From Roseovarius pelagicus (GTDB lineage: Bacteria > Pseudomonadota > Alphaproteobacteria > Rhodobacterales > Rhodobacteraceae): a stretch of DNA of 64,000 nt. The DNA lies in assembly GCF_025639885.1 (NCBI RefSeq), contig NZ_CP106738.1:1-64000 (forward strand), read 5' to 3'. Shown here one piece after another: positions 43,117 through 53,489 of the stretch. Position 1 is the first letter of the stretch; each line of letters opens with the position of its first letter. The translations under genes were made by a program, and so were the position numbers. The notes under the pieces are model-generated. The model was not told the DNA's origin. It saw only the letters and a list, made by a program, of their open reading frames with translations, and ran no database searches.

Positions 43117-43793
43117 CCCCATTTCGCCTCCAGTTTCTCGATGGCACCGATGCGTTCTTCGGTCTTGGGGTGGCTCATCAGCCATGCGGGCGCAGCCCCG
43201 GCACGGGCCTGTGTCAGCTTTTCAAGTTTGCGAAAGAGTGACTTCTGCGGCTCTGTCCCAATCCCGGCCTTGGTCAGTAGGGCGGCGGCGTATTCATCCG
43301 CCTCGTATTCGTCGCTGCGCGATAGTCTGGCCGCCAACAAAGACGTTAGCGCGCCGGCGATCCACGGGCCGATGAAGGGAATGAACCGGCCCAACACCAT
43401 CGCCAGCGCGGTGCGCAAGGCGTTCTGGCCAGAGAAATCGATCATCCGGCGGCGTGAATGCCCCAACGCCACATGGCCCAATTCATGGGCGATCACCGAT
43501 GCCAACTCATCCGCGTTGACCTCGCCCGACTGGAATTTTCGGTAAAACCCCCGAGTGATGAAGATGCGCCCATCTGGTGCGGCGAGGCCGTTGACCGGGT
43601 CGATCTCGTAGATATGCACGCGGATGCGCGGCAGATCGAGCGCCGCGGCAAGCCGATCCGTCATGTGTTTCAGGATCGGGTCTGCTAACTCGGATGAGAG
43701 GCGGTTTAACTCTTGCGTCGTACGCCAGACCGAGAAACGGTACATAACGAACGCATAGGCCACTGCGAGCAGGATGGGCGTAAACTTTAACAT
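43113..43793 (-). CDS. Membrane-anchored M48 metalloprotease
   Basis: 226 residues from ATG 43793. N-terminal hydrophobic segment (MLKFTPILLAVAYAFVMYRF), zinc motif HELGH in SVIAHELGHVALGH, downstream Glu/Asp in RSDEYEADEYAAALL, and a C-terminal helical region. The longer frame from 43865 is disfavoured because a perfect TATAAT lies on its ATG. This is a separate M48 type from the BepA-like gene at 1643. Co-translated with a VOC protein. Probably membrane protein quality control. Confidence 0.85.
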   Translation of the reverse strand: MLKFTPILLAVAYAFVMYRFSVWRTTQELNRLSSELADPILKHMTDRLAAALDLPRIRVHIYEIDPVNGLAAPDGRIFITRGFYRKFQSGEVNADELASVIAHELGHVALGHSRRRMIDFSGQNALRTALAMVLGRFIPFIGPWIAGALTSLLAARLSRSDEYEADEYAAALLTKAGIGTEPQKSLFRKLEKLTQARAGAAPAWLMSHPKTEERIGAIEKLEAKWG

Positions 43794-43863
43794 AGGCAAT
43801 ATATAGGCCTGCGGGTTCGCCTCATCCAGCCCTGCGGACTGTGTTTGGTTCAGGCTGTGAGCC

Positions 43864-43869
43864 ATTATA
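43864..43869 (-). promoter_or_regulatory. TATAAT element upstream of the M48 gene
   Basis: A perfect -10 hexamer on the - strand 70 bases upstream of the chosen M48 start. No good -35 at 16-18 bases, so the assignment rests on the hexamer and position. Confidence 0.4.
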
Positions 43870-43916
43870 GCGGCACGGCGCCGCCGCGCTGTAGGTCAGT
43901 TGGTGCCGGGGTGGCG

Positions 43917-44870
43917 CTATGTCGAACAACTGGCCCCGCCCAACACGCAGAATTTTGCGCAGTGCGGATGGTTGAGAGATACGTCACGCTCCGCTTCGGC
44001 CAAGGTGTTACCTAATTCAAACTCGGGCTCATACGGCAAAAGCGTACAGGCGAGCACCGCAGGGCGATCCGCACCGCGACGTTTCACCACCATACGTGAG
44101 GATGAACACATCACGGTGTCGGGCGATTTACCCAGAATGTCCCAACATTTCGTGGTGATTTCGGGAACCTCAACCGCTTCGTCCATTTCAGGGAACAGGA
44201 CAGTCATTCCGGGATCGTTGGCGTCGATTTCAAACCCATGTTCAGCATATAATGCCGCATATCCCGCGCGAGATGCAGTTTCGGTTTCCCCCCAGACAGT
44301 GCGCCCGGCGACGGCCATGCGACCCCCGATCTGTTTCAGCCAGTTCATGCCCTCCAGCGTGCGGGCAAATGCGCCGCTGCCGCGTTCCTTGTCGTGCAGA
44401 TCCTGCGACCAGTGATCAACCGAAATGCGCAGCGTCAGTTTATCGCCGTAGTCGCGGACCAGTTCGGCGATGCCGGATTTCACCGACTTGCGCATCATCG
44501 GGCGCATGGCGTTGGTCAGGATCAGCACGCTATAGCCGCGTTCCAAAGCGGCGCGGCTCATGGCGATCATTTCGGGGTTCATAAATGGCTCGCCGCCGGT
44601 AAAGGCGATTTCCTTCACGGGCCAGTCGCGGTCCTCGATCTGGTCCAGATAATCGGACACTTCTGCTTCGGTGATGTACACCAGCCGGTCGTTACTGGGA
44701 GAGCTTTCGATATAGCAGTTGGCGCAGGTGATGTTGCACAATGTGCCAGTGTTGAACCACAGCGTCTCTGGATGGGTCAACGCGACATGCGCGCGCGCCG
44801 TGCCTTGGGCGGTCTGGTTCGGATCCTGAAACTTGCCCGCGTTGACCGGGCCTGCGGCGACATCTTTCAT
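43917..44870 (-). CDS. Radical SAM protein of unknown function
   Basis: 317 residues. The [4Fe-4S]-SAM motif is CNITCANCY (about 44-52), followed by the GGE motif FTGGEPFMN and a strand LRISVDHWSQ. At the C-terminus five further Cys (CWD, CSSS, CTLL, CAKFC, SCST) could form an auxiliary cluster of SPASM or Twitch type. Such enzymes modify peptides or nucleotide-like substrates. No precursor peptide or partner is adjacent; the gene is divergent from zwf. Substrate unknown. Confidence 0.82.
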   Translation of the reverse strand: MKDVAAGPVNAGKFQDPNQTAQGTARAHVALTHPETLWFNTGTLCNITCANCYIESSPSNDRLVYITEAEVSDYLDQIEDRDWPVKEIAFTGGEPFMNPEMIAMSRAALERGYSVLILTNAMRPMMRKSVKSGIAELVRDYGDKLTLRISVDHWSQDLHDKERGSGAFARTLEGMNWLKQIGGRMAVAGRTVWGETETASRAGYAALYAEHGFEIDANDPGMTVLFPEMDEAVEVPEITTKCWDILGKSPDTVMCSSSRMVVKRRGADRPAVLACTLLPYEPEFELGNTLAEAERDVSLNHPHCAKFCVLGGASCST

Positions 44871-45008
44871 AGTAGCATCCGATTATTCATTGCCTTTCCC
44901 CACTACCCGGTCCTTTGTTGCAAGAAAAGCCACCGCTCCGGGTTCTGACACAGTTGTGAACCGGGGCGGGGCTGTTACTCTTGCAGATATGCAAAGGGAG
45001 TTTTTGCG

Positions 45009-46463
45009 ATGGTATCGCGTGTCATACCGGTGGATCCGTTTGACCTAGTGATTTTCGGCGGAACGGGCGATTTGGCCCGGCGCAAGATTCTGCCCGCGCT
45101 TTTTCGGCGGTTCTGTGCCGGGCAGATGGGCACCGACGCGCGTGTCGTCGGCGCAGCGCGCACCGAGATGGACAGCGCCGCCTACCGCGAGTTCGCACGC
45201 GAGGCGATTACAGAGTTCGATGACAATGAGGAATGCGCGGCAGAGAGTCTGGACGGGTTTCTGGAGCAACTGAGTTACATCACTTTGGATGCGCGCGGTG
45301 ACACTGGCTGGCAGGCAATGAAAGCCGCGATGCGCGACGGGCCAATTCAGGCGTTTTATTTCTCGGTCGGGCCAGGACTCTTTGGTGATCTGGCCGAGCG
45401 TTTGCATGCCTATGAAATCGCGGGCCCCGACAGCCGGATCGTTGTGGAAAAGCCGTTTGGCCGCGATCTCGCTTCGGCACAAGCATTGAACAAGGGGTTG
45501 GCCAAGCATTTTGATGAAAGCCAGATTTACCGGATTGATCATTATCTGGGCAAGGAGACGGTCCAGAACCTGATGGCGATCCGGTTTGGCAACACCTTGT
45601 TCGAGCCGTTGTGGAATGCGCAATATGTCGATCACATCCAGATTACGGTGGCCGAGTCGGTCGGGGTGGGCACACGCGGCGGATATTACGACAAGTCCGG
45701 CGCGATGCGGGACATGATGCAGAACCACCTTATGCAGCTGCTGTGTCTCATTGCGATGGAGCCACCTGCCAAATTCGACCCAGCGGCCGTGCGCGACGAA
45801 AAGCTGAAGGTGATACGCGCGTTGGAGCCGGTCGATGCCGAAGATGTCGTGCGCGGGCAGTACGAGGGAACCGGCGAGTTGCCGGGGTATCGCAATCAGG
45901 TCGAGAACCGCGATACGCGCACGGAAAGTTTTGTGGCGCTCAAAGCGCGTATTGGCAACTGGCGTTGGGCGGGTACGCCGTTTTACATCCGCACGGGCAA
46001 ACGGCTACGCGCGCGGGCCAGCGAAATTGCTGTGGTGTTCAAGGACGCGCCGCATTCCATTTTTGGCGCAGATGCAGGGCGTCACCGCAATATCCTGACG
46101 ATCCGGTTGCAACCGAACGAAGGGATTGAGCTGGGTGTGACGATCAAGGAACCGGGGCCGGGCGGCATGCGTTTGGTGGATGTGCCGCTGGATATGAGTT
46201 TCGCCGAGGCCTTGGGACCGGATAGTGCTGACTTTCCTGATGCTTATGAACGGCTGATCATGGATGTGGTGCGCGGTGATCAGACATTGTTCATGCGCGG
46301 CGACGAGGTGGAAGCGGCGTGGGCATGGGTCGACCCGATTATCGACGCATGGCAGGAGGTCGAGAGCGATCCGATCCTGTATGCTTCGGGCAGCTCGGGG
46401 CCAGACGATGCGCTGCGACTGATGCACAAAGATGGACGGCGCTGGCGGGAGATTAAGCCATGA
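45009..46463 (+). CDS. zwf: Glucose-6-phosphate 1-dehydrogenase
   Basis: 484 residues. NAD(P)-binding GGTGDLARRK (about 18-27) and active-site RIDHYLGKE (175-183), the family signature. Oxidises glucose-6-phosphate to 6-phosphogluconolactone. The stop overlaps the pgl start by ATGA. The zwf-pgl-pgi cluster is the marine-alphaproteobacterial form in which glucose is routed to the Entner-Doudoroff path; edd and eda are not in the window. Confidence 0.97.
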   Translation: MVSRVIPVDPFDLVIFGGTGDLARRKILPALFRRFCAGQMGTDARVVGAARTEMDSAAYREFAREAITEFDDNEECAAESLDGFLEQLSYITLDARGDTGWQAMKAAMRDGPIQAFYFSVGPGLFGDLAERLHAYEIAGPDSRIVVEKPFGRDLASAQALNKGLAKHFDESQIYRIDHYLGKETVQNLMAIRFGNTLFEPLWNAQYVDHIQITVAESVGVGTRGGYYDKSGAMRDMMQNHLMQLLCLIAMEPPAKFDPAAVRDEKLKVIRALEPVDAEDVVRGQYEGTGELPGYRNQVENRDTRTESFVALKARIGNWRWAGTPFYIRTGKRLRARASEIAVVFKDAPHSIFGADAGRHRNILTIRLQPNEGIELGVTIKEPGPGGMRLVDVPLDMSFAEALGPDSADFPDAYERLIMDVVRGDQTLFMRGDEVEAAWAWVDPIIDAWQEVESDPILYASGSSGPDDALRLMHKDGRRWREIKP

Positions 46464-47134
46464 AACTTGTCGAATATGCTGACAGCGAAATGATGGCGAT
46501 GGCCCTCGCCGATATGATGGCGAGCGAATTGCGCGCGGCGCTGCGACAGCGTGACCGCGTTCTGCTGGTGGTACCGGGGGGTACGACACCGGGACCGGTA
46601 TTTGACGATCTGTGCGGCGCGCGTCTGGAATGGGAACGGGTGGATGTTCTGCCCAGCGATGAACGCTGGCGACCCGAAGCGCATATCCGCTCCAACGCGC
46701 GGCTGATCCGAGAGCGACTGTTGGTAGAAGAGGCGGCGTCGGCGCGCCTGTTGCCGATGTATGCCCGCGACCGCACCCCCGAGGATGCAGTAGGTGATCT
46801 GGCCGAGGCGATGGGCGCGAGCCTGCCGATATCGGTCCTGTTGCTGGGTATGGGGGCAGATATGCACACCGCATCCCTGTTTCCACGCGCTGACAATCTG
46901 GCACTCGCGCTGGAACCCGGCGCGCCGGTTCTGGTGCCGCTGAATGTCGCAGGAGAGCCGGAGCCACGGGTCAGCCTGTCGGCGCGTGTTCTGAATGACG
47001 CCATGTCCAAGCATCTGATCATAATCGGCGATGCCAAGAAGGCGGCACTGGAACGCGCGCGGGGGCAATCGCCTGAGGTCGCCCCGGTGGCGGCCGTGAT
47101 GGATGACCTGACGGTACATTGGGCGCCGGAATAG
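46460..47134 (+). CDS. pgl: 6-phosphogluconolactonase
   Basis: 224 residues of the SugarP_isomerase/DevB fold: LLVVPGGTTPG (phosphate loop), DVLPSDERWRPE (catalytic region with the usual DER) and LLGMGADMHTASLF, the typical GMG-x-DGH-type motif. Hydrolyses the lactone made by zwf. Starts within the zwf stop and is followed by pgi after 8 bases, so the three form one operon. Confidence 0.95.
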   Translation: MKLVEYADSEMMAMALADMMASELRAALRQRDRVLLVVPGGTTPGPVFDDLCGARLEWERVDVLPSDERWRPEAHIRSNARLIRERLLVEEAASARLLPMYARDRTPEDAVGDLAEAMGASLPISVLLLGMGADMHTASLFPRADNLALALEPGAPVLVPLNVAGEPEPRVSLSARVLNDAMSKHLIIIGDAKKAALERARGQSPEVAPVAAVMDDLTVHWAPE

Positions 47135-47142
47135 GGGTGCAT

Positions 47143-48759
47143 ATGTGGGATAGACTGAAATCACTACATGACGGGCAGCAAAACAGAGATATTCTATCGC
47201 TCTTTGATGATCAGACACGCGCCGAGAAGTATTCTGTCCTCAGCGATGGGTTGCTCTTTGACTACTCCAAGACGCTGATTGACGCGGATGGTCACGCCGC
47301 GCTGATTGATCTGGCAGAGGCTCGCGGTCTCGTTTCGCGTCGCGATGCCATGTTCTGTGGTGATGCGATCAATGAAACCGAAGGGCGGGCGGTGCTTCAC
47401 ACGGCGCTGCGCAATCAGTCAGGCGGCGCAGTTAAGGTGCGCGGCGTGGATGTGATGCCGGGCATACGCGAGACACTGGCGCGCATGCGGTGTTTTGCCG
47501 AAGAGGTGCGGAGCGGTGCCTTTGCCGGGGCGGGCGGGCCGATCACGGATGTGGTCAACATCGGTATTGGCGGGTCGCATCTGGGGCCGGAAATGACCGC
47601 CCGCGCGCTGGGCCCGTACCATGATGGGCCACGGTGTCATTTCGTGTCGAATGTGGATGGTGCAGATATATCTGGCGCGCTGACGGACCTTGATCCGGGG
47701 CGCACACTGGTAATCATCGCATCCAAGACGTTTACCACCATCGAAACGATGACGAACGCGCGCACGGCACTTGACTGGATGGCACGCGGCGTCGACACGC
47801 CGGGCGATCAATTCGTGGCGCTCTCTTCTGCTTTGGACAGAACTGCCGAGTTCGGGATTCCGCCCGAACGTGTGTTCGGCTTTGGCGATTGGGTCGGTGG
47901 GCGGTATTCGATCTGGGGGCCGATTGGGCTGTCGTTGATGCTGGCGATCGGGGCAGAGCGGTTCGAGGACTTCCTGAGCGGCGGCGAGATGATGGATCGC
48001 CATTTCAAAACGGCCCCACTCGCGGACAATATGCCGGTTCAGCTGGCTTTGGTGGGGCTGTGGCATCATCAGGTCTGCGGCTATCCGACACGCGCGGTAC
48101 TGCCCTATGATCAGCGTTTAGGCCGCCTGCCAGCCTATTTGCAGCAATTGGAGATGGAATCGAACGGCAAAAGCGTGGCGATGGATGGTGCCGCGCTGAC
48201 CGGTCCCAGTGGTCCCGTCGTCTGGGGCGAGCCGGGGACGAATGGGCAGCATGCGTTTTATCAACTTATCCATCAGGGAACGCAGATTGTTCCGTGTGAA
48301 TTCATGGTCGCGGCAGAAGGGCACGAACCAGAACTGACGCATCACCACAGGTTATTGGTGGCCAATTGTCTGGCGCAATCAGAGGCGTTGATGCGGGGGC
48401 GCAGCCTGAAGGACGCGCGGGCACTGATGGCGGCAGCAGGGTTCGAGGGGGATGATCTGGAGCGACAAGCACGGCATCGGGTCTTTGCTGGCAATCGTCC
48501 ATCGACAACACTGGTTTACGACCGGCTAACGCCCAAGCGTTTGGGCCAGATCATCGCGCTCTATGAGCATCGCGTGTTTGTCGAGGGTGTTATTTTGGGG
48601 ATCAACTCATTCGATCAGTGGGGGGTCGAGTTGGGTAAAGAACTGGCCAAGGCGTTGCAGCCAGTTCTGGAAGGGCAGGCGTCGGCCAAAGGCAAGGACG
48701 GATCAACCAGGCAGCTTCTTAGCTTTGTGCAATCCAATACTGATCAATCCGCCCTCTGA
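47143..48759 (+). CDS. pgi: Glucose-6-phosphate isomerase
   Basis: 538 residues from ATG 47143, six bases after AGGGG. Sugar-phosphate motifs IGIGGSHLGPEM and SKTFTTIETMTNA and the active-site lysine region VILGINSFDQWGVELGK are all present. It interconverts glucose-6-P and fructose-6-P, letting gluconeogenic carbon enter the zwf route. Full length; last gene of the operon. Confidence 0.96.
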   Translation: MWDRLKSLHDGQQNRDILSLFDDQTRAEKYSVLSDGLLFDYSKTLIDADGHAALIDLAEARGLVSRRDAMFCGDAINETEGRAVLHTALRNQSGGAVKVRGVDVMPGIRETLARMRCFAEEVRSGAFAGAGGPITDVVNIGIGGSHLGPEMTARALGPYHDGPRCHFVSNVDGADISGALTDLDPGRTLVIIASKTFTTIETMTNARTALDWMARGVDTPGDQFVALSSALDRTAEFGIPPERVFGFGDWVGGRYSIWGPIGLSLMLAIGAERFEDFLSGGEMMDRHFKTAPLADNMPVQLALVGLWHHQVCGYPTRAVLPYDQRLGRLPAYLQQLEMESNGKSVAMDGAALTGPSGPVVWGEPGTNGQHAFYQLIHQGTQIVPCEFMVAAEGHEPELTHHHRLLVANCLAQSEALMRGRSLKDARALMAAAGFEGDDLERQARHRVFAGNRPSTTLVYDRLTPKRLGQIIALYEHRVFVEGVILGINSFDQWGVELGKELAKALQPVLEGQASAKGKDGSTRQLLSFVQSNTDQSAL

Positions 48760-48797
48760 GCCCGGAGCATTCGGGGGCGCCCCGGGTGTCTGCGGAG

Positions 48798-49349
48798 TTA
48801 CTTGGGCACGAGCACGCTGTTGACGACGTGGATCACGCCGTTTGACTGATCCACATCAGAAATCGTCACGCGGGCGGCGTTGCCGGATTCGTCGTAGATG
48901 TAGACATTGCCACCTTTGACTTGTGCTGACAGGGCATCGCCTGAAACCGCGTTGAAGTGATAGAAACCATCACTGCTCTTGCGGGCCGCGGCGGCGATCT
49001 GTTCTGCTGACCAGTCCCCGGCAACCACATGGGCGGTCAGGACCTTTTGCAGCATTTCCTTGTTCTCAGGCTTCAGCAATGTATCGACCGTGCCCTCTGG
49101 CAGGGCGGCAAAGGCTGAATTGACGGGTGCAAAGACTGTGAACGGGCCGTCGGAGTTGAGCGTGTCCACGAGGCCAGCGGCTTTGACGGCGGCAACAAGG
49201 GTGGTGTGATCCGCCGAGTTTACGGCGTTTTCCACGATTGTCTTGTTTTCAAACATCGGCGCGCCGCCGACATCGGGGTTAGCGGCCAGCGCGGTCGTGG
49301 CGGTCAATGCAGCAGCGCAGGTGAGCGCGATAAAACGTTTATGTGTCAT
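48798..49349 (-). CDS. Exported fasciclin (FAS1) domain protein
   Basis: 183 residues from ATG 49349, after GGAGGA. Signal peptide (about 1-23), then one FAS1 domain: H1 motif GPFTVFAPVNSAFAALP and H2-region GVIHVVNSVLVPK. Single-domain bacterial FAS1 proteins are cell-surface or secreted adhesion/matrix proteins. A palindrome sits 80-95 bases upstream. Convergent with pgi. Confidence 0.9.
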   Translation of the reverse strand: MTHKRFIALTCAAALTATTALAANPDVGGAPMFENKTIVENAVNSADHTTLVAAVKAAGLVDTLNSDGPFTVFAPVNSAFAALPEGTVDTLLKPENKEMLQKVLTAHVVAGDWSAEQIAAAARKSSDGFYHFNAVSGDALSAQVKGGNVYIYDESGNAARVTISDVDQSNGVIHVVNSVLVPK

Positions 49350-49431
49350 TTGGTTATCCTCCATGTTTTGCCCTTTTTTCGGGCTTCATGGGGGTAGACA
49401 CGCGGATGGCGCTCCAAGAGTTTCAACGGCG

Positions 49432-49459
49432 GGAAATATTTCCGCTATTTAATGCGGAA
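49432..49459. promoter_or_regulatory. Palindrome and hairpin between the cupin and FAS1 genes
   Basis: GGAAATATTTCC (49432-49443) is a perfect 12-base palindrome, and TTCCGC (49440-49445) pairs with GCGGAA (49454-49459) across the cupin stop codon. Either an operator for the FAS1 gene or the transcript end of the cupin gene. Confidence 0.4.
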
Positions 49460-49868
49460 TGTCGAAATCCGGTGGGGCCAGCGTAAAGCCATCGAATTCA
49501 AAACCGGGTGAGACTGTGCAGCCCACAAGCGTGAACGCGCCGGTCGAGCGGGCCTTTTGCCAGTGCCCAGTCGGCACGATGACCTGTGGGACCTCTCCAG
49601 CGGACAGGTTGGGACCAAGAGTTTGCTCTGTTGCGGGGCCATCTGCGTCTGCCGCAAGCGTCAGAACCAGCGGTGCACCCGCGTAAAAATGCCATATCTC
49701 GACCGCGTCCACCTTGTGCCAATGATTGTCTTCACCGCCGCGCAGCAAAAAGTAGATCGCAGTGCCCGTCGCGCGACCCGAGCCGCCCGCGCGCCATGTT
49801 TCACGAAAATACCCGCCCTCTGGGTGCGGGCTGAGATCGAGATACGCAATAATCTGATCAGGGGTCAT
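49449..49868 (-). CDS. DUF985-type cupin protein
   Basis: 139 residues from ATG 49868. Opening MTPDQIIAYLDLSPHPEGGYF is the DUF985 signature; the barrel has NHWHKVDAVEIWHFYAG, with three His and a Glu as a possible metal site, and a closing VSPGFEFDGFTL. Members are small soluble cupins of unknown activity. The frame stays open upstream to 50012 but that part lacks cupin character and a ribosome site. Confidence 0.85.
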   Translation of the reverse strand: MTPDQIIAYLDLSPHPEGGYFRETWRAGGSGRATGTAIYFLLRGGEDNHWHKVDAVEIWHFYAGAPLVLTLAADADGPATEQTLGPNLSAGEVPQVIVPTGHWQKARSTGAFTLVGCTVSPGFEFDGFTLAPPDFDIPH

Positions 49869-50109
49869 GGTGATTTGTCTGTCGAATGATGGTGCATTGC
49901 GACCTTGCGGCTTTGGCTTTGCAAAGGCAACGGGCATGAATCTGACCGAAACGGGACAATTGCGCGGAAAAGCGCGTAGGCAGTGGGCGGCATCACATTT
50001 TTTGGGAACCATTCTTCGGGGTGAGGCGTCGTCTTCTTATATAGCACGCGACGCGACCGGGGTGACCCCGTGCGCGCAGCAACGCACCCAATGTAGTGAG
50101 GAGCATCAA

Positions 50110-50385
50110 ATGAGATACTGGACATATACGGCAGCAGCTGCCGCCATTCTTGGCCTTTCGGCCTGTGATACGATGACGTCGGAACAACGCACTGTTGCCG
50201 GTGTGGCAGGCGGTGCAGCCGCCGGGTTGATCACCGCCGAGGCACTGGGTGCGGACGATGACTGGCGTCTGATCTCTGCGCTCGCGGGGGCAGCCGCCGG
50301 TACAGTCGTCGCGCAGAACCAGCAGGCGAAGGTCTGTGCTTATGCGCGCGGCGACGGCACCTATTACGAGGCACCTTGCCCGTAG
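50110..50385 (+). CDS. Glycine-zipper lipoprotein
   Basis: 91 residues from ATG 50110, seven bases after GAGGAG. Lipoprotein signal with lipobox LGLSAC (Cys19), then a glycine-zipper segment (VAGVAGGAAAGLITAEA and LAGAAAGTVVAQ) that would pack helices in a membrane, and a C-terminal Cys pair (VCAYARG, EAPCP). Related to small outer-membrane YMGG/17-kDa-antigen-type proteins. Function unknown. Confidence 0.8.
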   Translation: MRYWTYTAAAAAILGLSACDTMTSEQRTVAGVAGGAAAGLITAEALGADDDWRLISALAGAAAGTVVAQNQQAKVCAYARGDGTYYEAPCP

Positions 50386-50411
50386 GATGATTTTCTAAGC
50401 ATCGTACAGAA

Positions 50412-50437
50412 AAGGCGCGGCATCACTGCCGCGCCTT
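50412..50437. terminator. Bidirectional terminator between the lipoprotein and eno
   Basis: AAGGCGCGGC (50412-50421), ATCACT, GCCGCGCCTT (50428-50437): perfect 10-bp arms between convergent genes; AAAA on the left side gives a U-tract for eno. Confidence 0.85.
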
Positions 50438-50459
50438 AATTCATTCGAAGCACCTGATG

Positions 50460-51815
<1,356 letters not shown>

Positions 51816-52700
51816 TCAGCCTGTTTTCTGGCGCCGGGCCAGACGACGTTCGCGCACGAAGGTATATAGACCGGATGCGATGATCACCGCGGCACCGATC
51901 AACGTCCAGTCATCCGGGCGCTCACCCAACAGCAGCATCCCCAACAGCAGCGCGAAAATCAGCCTTGAGTAGCGAAACGGAGTGACAACAGCCACGTCGC
52001 CGATACGCATTGCGCCGACAATGGCGTAATAGCCGACCACGCCGAACACCATCGCGCCGCCGAGGATTGCCCAATCGCGGGGTTCCGGTGTGACCGCCCC
52101 GCCGCTGAGTGTCAGCATCAACAGGCCGGTCGGCAGCATGATTGCGAAGGCATAACATGACATCTGCATCGTACTGACGTTTGCGGGCGCGGCGCGCGTG
52201 GCCAGATCGCGAATGGCCAGGCCGACCACGCCCATGACAGCCCAAAGTGATGCTGGCTCAAACCCCTCAAGCCCCGGCCGGATAATCATCAGCACACCCA
52301 TGAATCCGATCAGAATCGCGGCCCAGCGTCGCCAGCCAACCGCTGCGCCCATAAACAGGGCGGCACCGAGCGTGACCGCGAGCGGTGTCGCCTGAAGGAT
52401 CGCCGCCGCTGATGATAACGACGTAAGTGCGATTGCCGTGACATAACCCACTGCCGCGATCAGCTCGCCCACGTTGCGCAGCATGACAGGTTTAGAGAAC
52501 GCAACGCGCGAGAAGGCAGACTGCCCCTGCACCTGTGCGCTAATTCCGAAAATGAGGGCACCGGCCGTACCCAGCATGGCCAATAATTGCCCTACCGGCA
52601 TGGCATCGGACAGCAATTTGATAAAGTAGTCCTCGACAGCGAAACCCGCCATCGCAAAGACCATAAGCACGCCGCCGTGCAGGTTGTCGCGCCATTCCAT
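51816..52700 (-). CDS. EamA/DMT-family permease
   Basis: 294 residues with about ten hydrophobic segments in two EamA repeats (first LMVFAMAGFAVEDYFIKLL, second WAILGGAMVFGVVGYYAIVG), and a positively charged C-terminus. Metabolite exporter type. It follows the exonuclease III gene by 6 bases on the same strand, so it is co-transcribed with xth. A different EamA gene lies at 55494; the two are not close copies. Confidence 0.86.
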   Translation of the reverse strand: MEWRDNLHGGVLMVFAMAGFAVEDYFIKLLSDAMPVGQLLAMLGTAGALIFGISAQVQGQSAFSRVAFSKPVMLRNVGELIAAVGYVTAIALTSLSSAAAILQATPLAVTLGAALFMGAAVGWRRWAAILIGFMGVLMIIRPGLEGFEPASLWAVMGVVGLAIRDLATRAAPANVSTMQMSCYAFAIMLPTGLLMLTLSGGAVTPEPRDWAILGGAMVFGVVGYYAIVGAMRIGDVAVVTPFRYSRLIFALLLGMLLLGERPDDWTLIGAAVIIASGLYTFVRERRLARRQKTG

Positions 52701-52706
52701 TTGAAT

Positions 52707-53489
52707 TCATGCGTCCAATGTGACCCAGATCGGCACATGATCCGACGGCTTGTCGCGGGCGCGGATATCCTTGTCGATCTGGCAGTCGGTCAACAGGTCC
52801 GCGCATTGCGGGCTAAGCAGGAAATGGTCGATGCGGATGCCGTCATCCCGATTCCACGCGCCGGCCTGATAATCCCAGAACGTGTAATGGCCCGGTCCCT
52901 GAGTACGGGCGCGGAACGCTTCGGTGAAACCAAGGTTCACGATACGACGGAACGCGGCGCGGCTTTGGGGCAGGGCAAGCGCGTCCTTTGCCCACGCTTC
53001 GGGGCGCTTGGCATCTTCGTCCTGCGGAATGATGTTATAGTCACCTGCCATCAGGAAAGGTTCTTCGATTGCCAGCAATGCCTGTGCGCGGGCCTGCAAT
53101 CGCTCCATCCAGGCCAGCTTGTAATCGTATTTCGGTCCGGGCGTCGGGTTGCCGTTGGGCAGGTAAAGGCCGCAGACCCGCACCGGGCGCTGGTCACCTA
53201 TCACCGTTGCTTCGATCCAGCGGGCCTGTTCGTCACTGTCATCGCCGGGCAGACCGCGCGTGACGTCTTCCAGCGGCAGCTTTGACAGGATGGCGACGCC
53301 GTTGAACCCTTTTTGCCCATGGGTTTCGACGATGTAACCGCGATCCTCAAAGATCTCGCGCGGGAATGCCTCGTCGACCGATTTGATTTCCTGCAGCAGA
53401 ATCACGTCGGCGTCGGCTTCATCCAGCCAGTCGGGCAGGGCGTTAATGCGTGCCTTGATCCCATTGATGTTAAAGCTCGCGATTTTCAT
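52707..53489 (-). CDS. xth: Exodeoxyribonuclease III
   Basis: 260 residues from ATG 53489, after GAGGTG. EEP-fold nuclease: KIASFNINGIKARI, LLQEIK (catalytic Glu), MAGDYNIIPQDED (Asp-Asn pair), DHFLLS and the closing SDHVPIWVTL (catalytic Asp-His). Cuts abasic sites and digests 3' ends in base-excision repair. Full length. Confidence 0.95.
   Translation of the reverse strand: MKIASFNINGIKARINALPDWLDEADADVILLQEIKSVDEAFPREIFEDRGYIVETHGQKGFNGVAILSKLPLEDVTRGLPGDDSDEQARWIEATVIGDQRPVRVCGLYLPNGNPTPGPKYDYKLAWMERLQARAQALLAIEEPFLMAGDYNIIPQDEDAKRPEAWAKDALALPQSRAAFRRIVNLGFTEAFRARTQGPGHYTFWDYQAGAWNRDDGIRIDHFLLSPQCADLLTDCQIDKDIRARDKPSDHVPIWVTLDA

Noticed and set aside
44935..44970. Operator palindrome upstream of zwf
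   Set aside because: GGTTC/GAACC arms are only 5 bp with no inner symmetry, too short to claim.
48766..48790. Terminator between pgi and the FAS1 gene
   Set aside because: Only a 5-bp CGGGG/CCCCG stem and no T-run; convergent genes here may end by another route.
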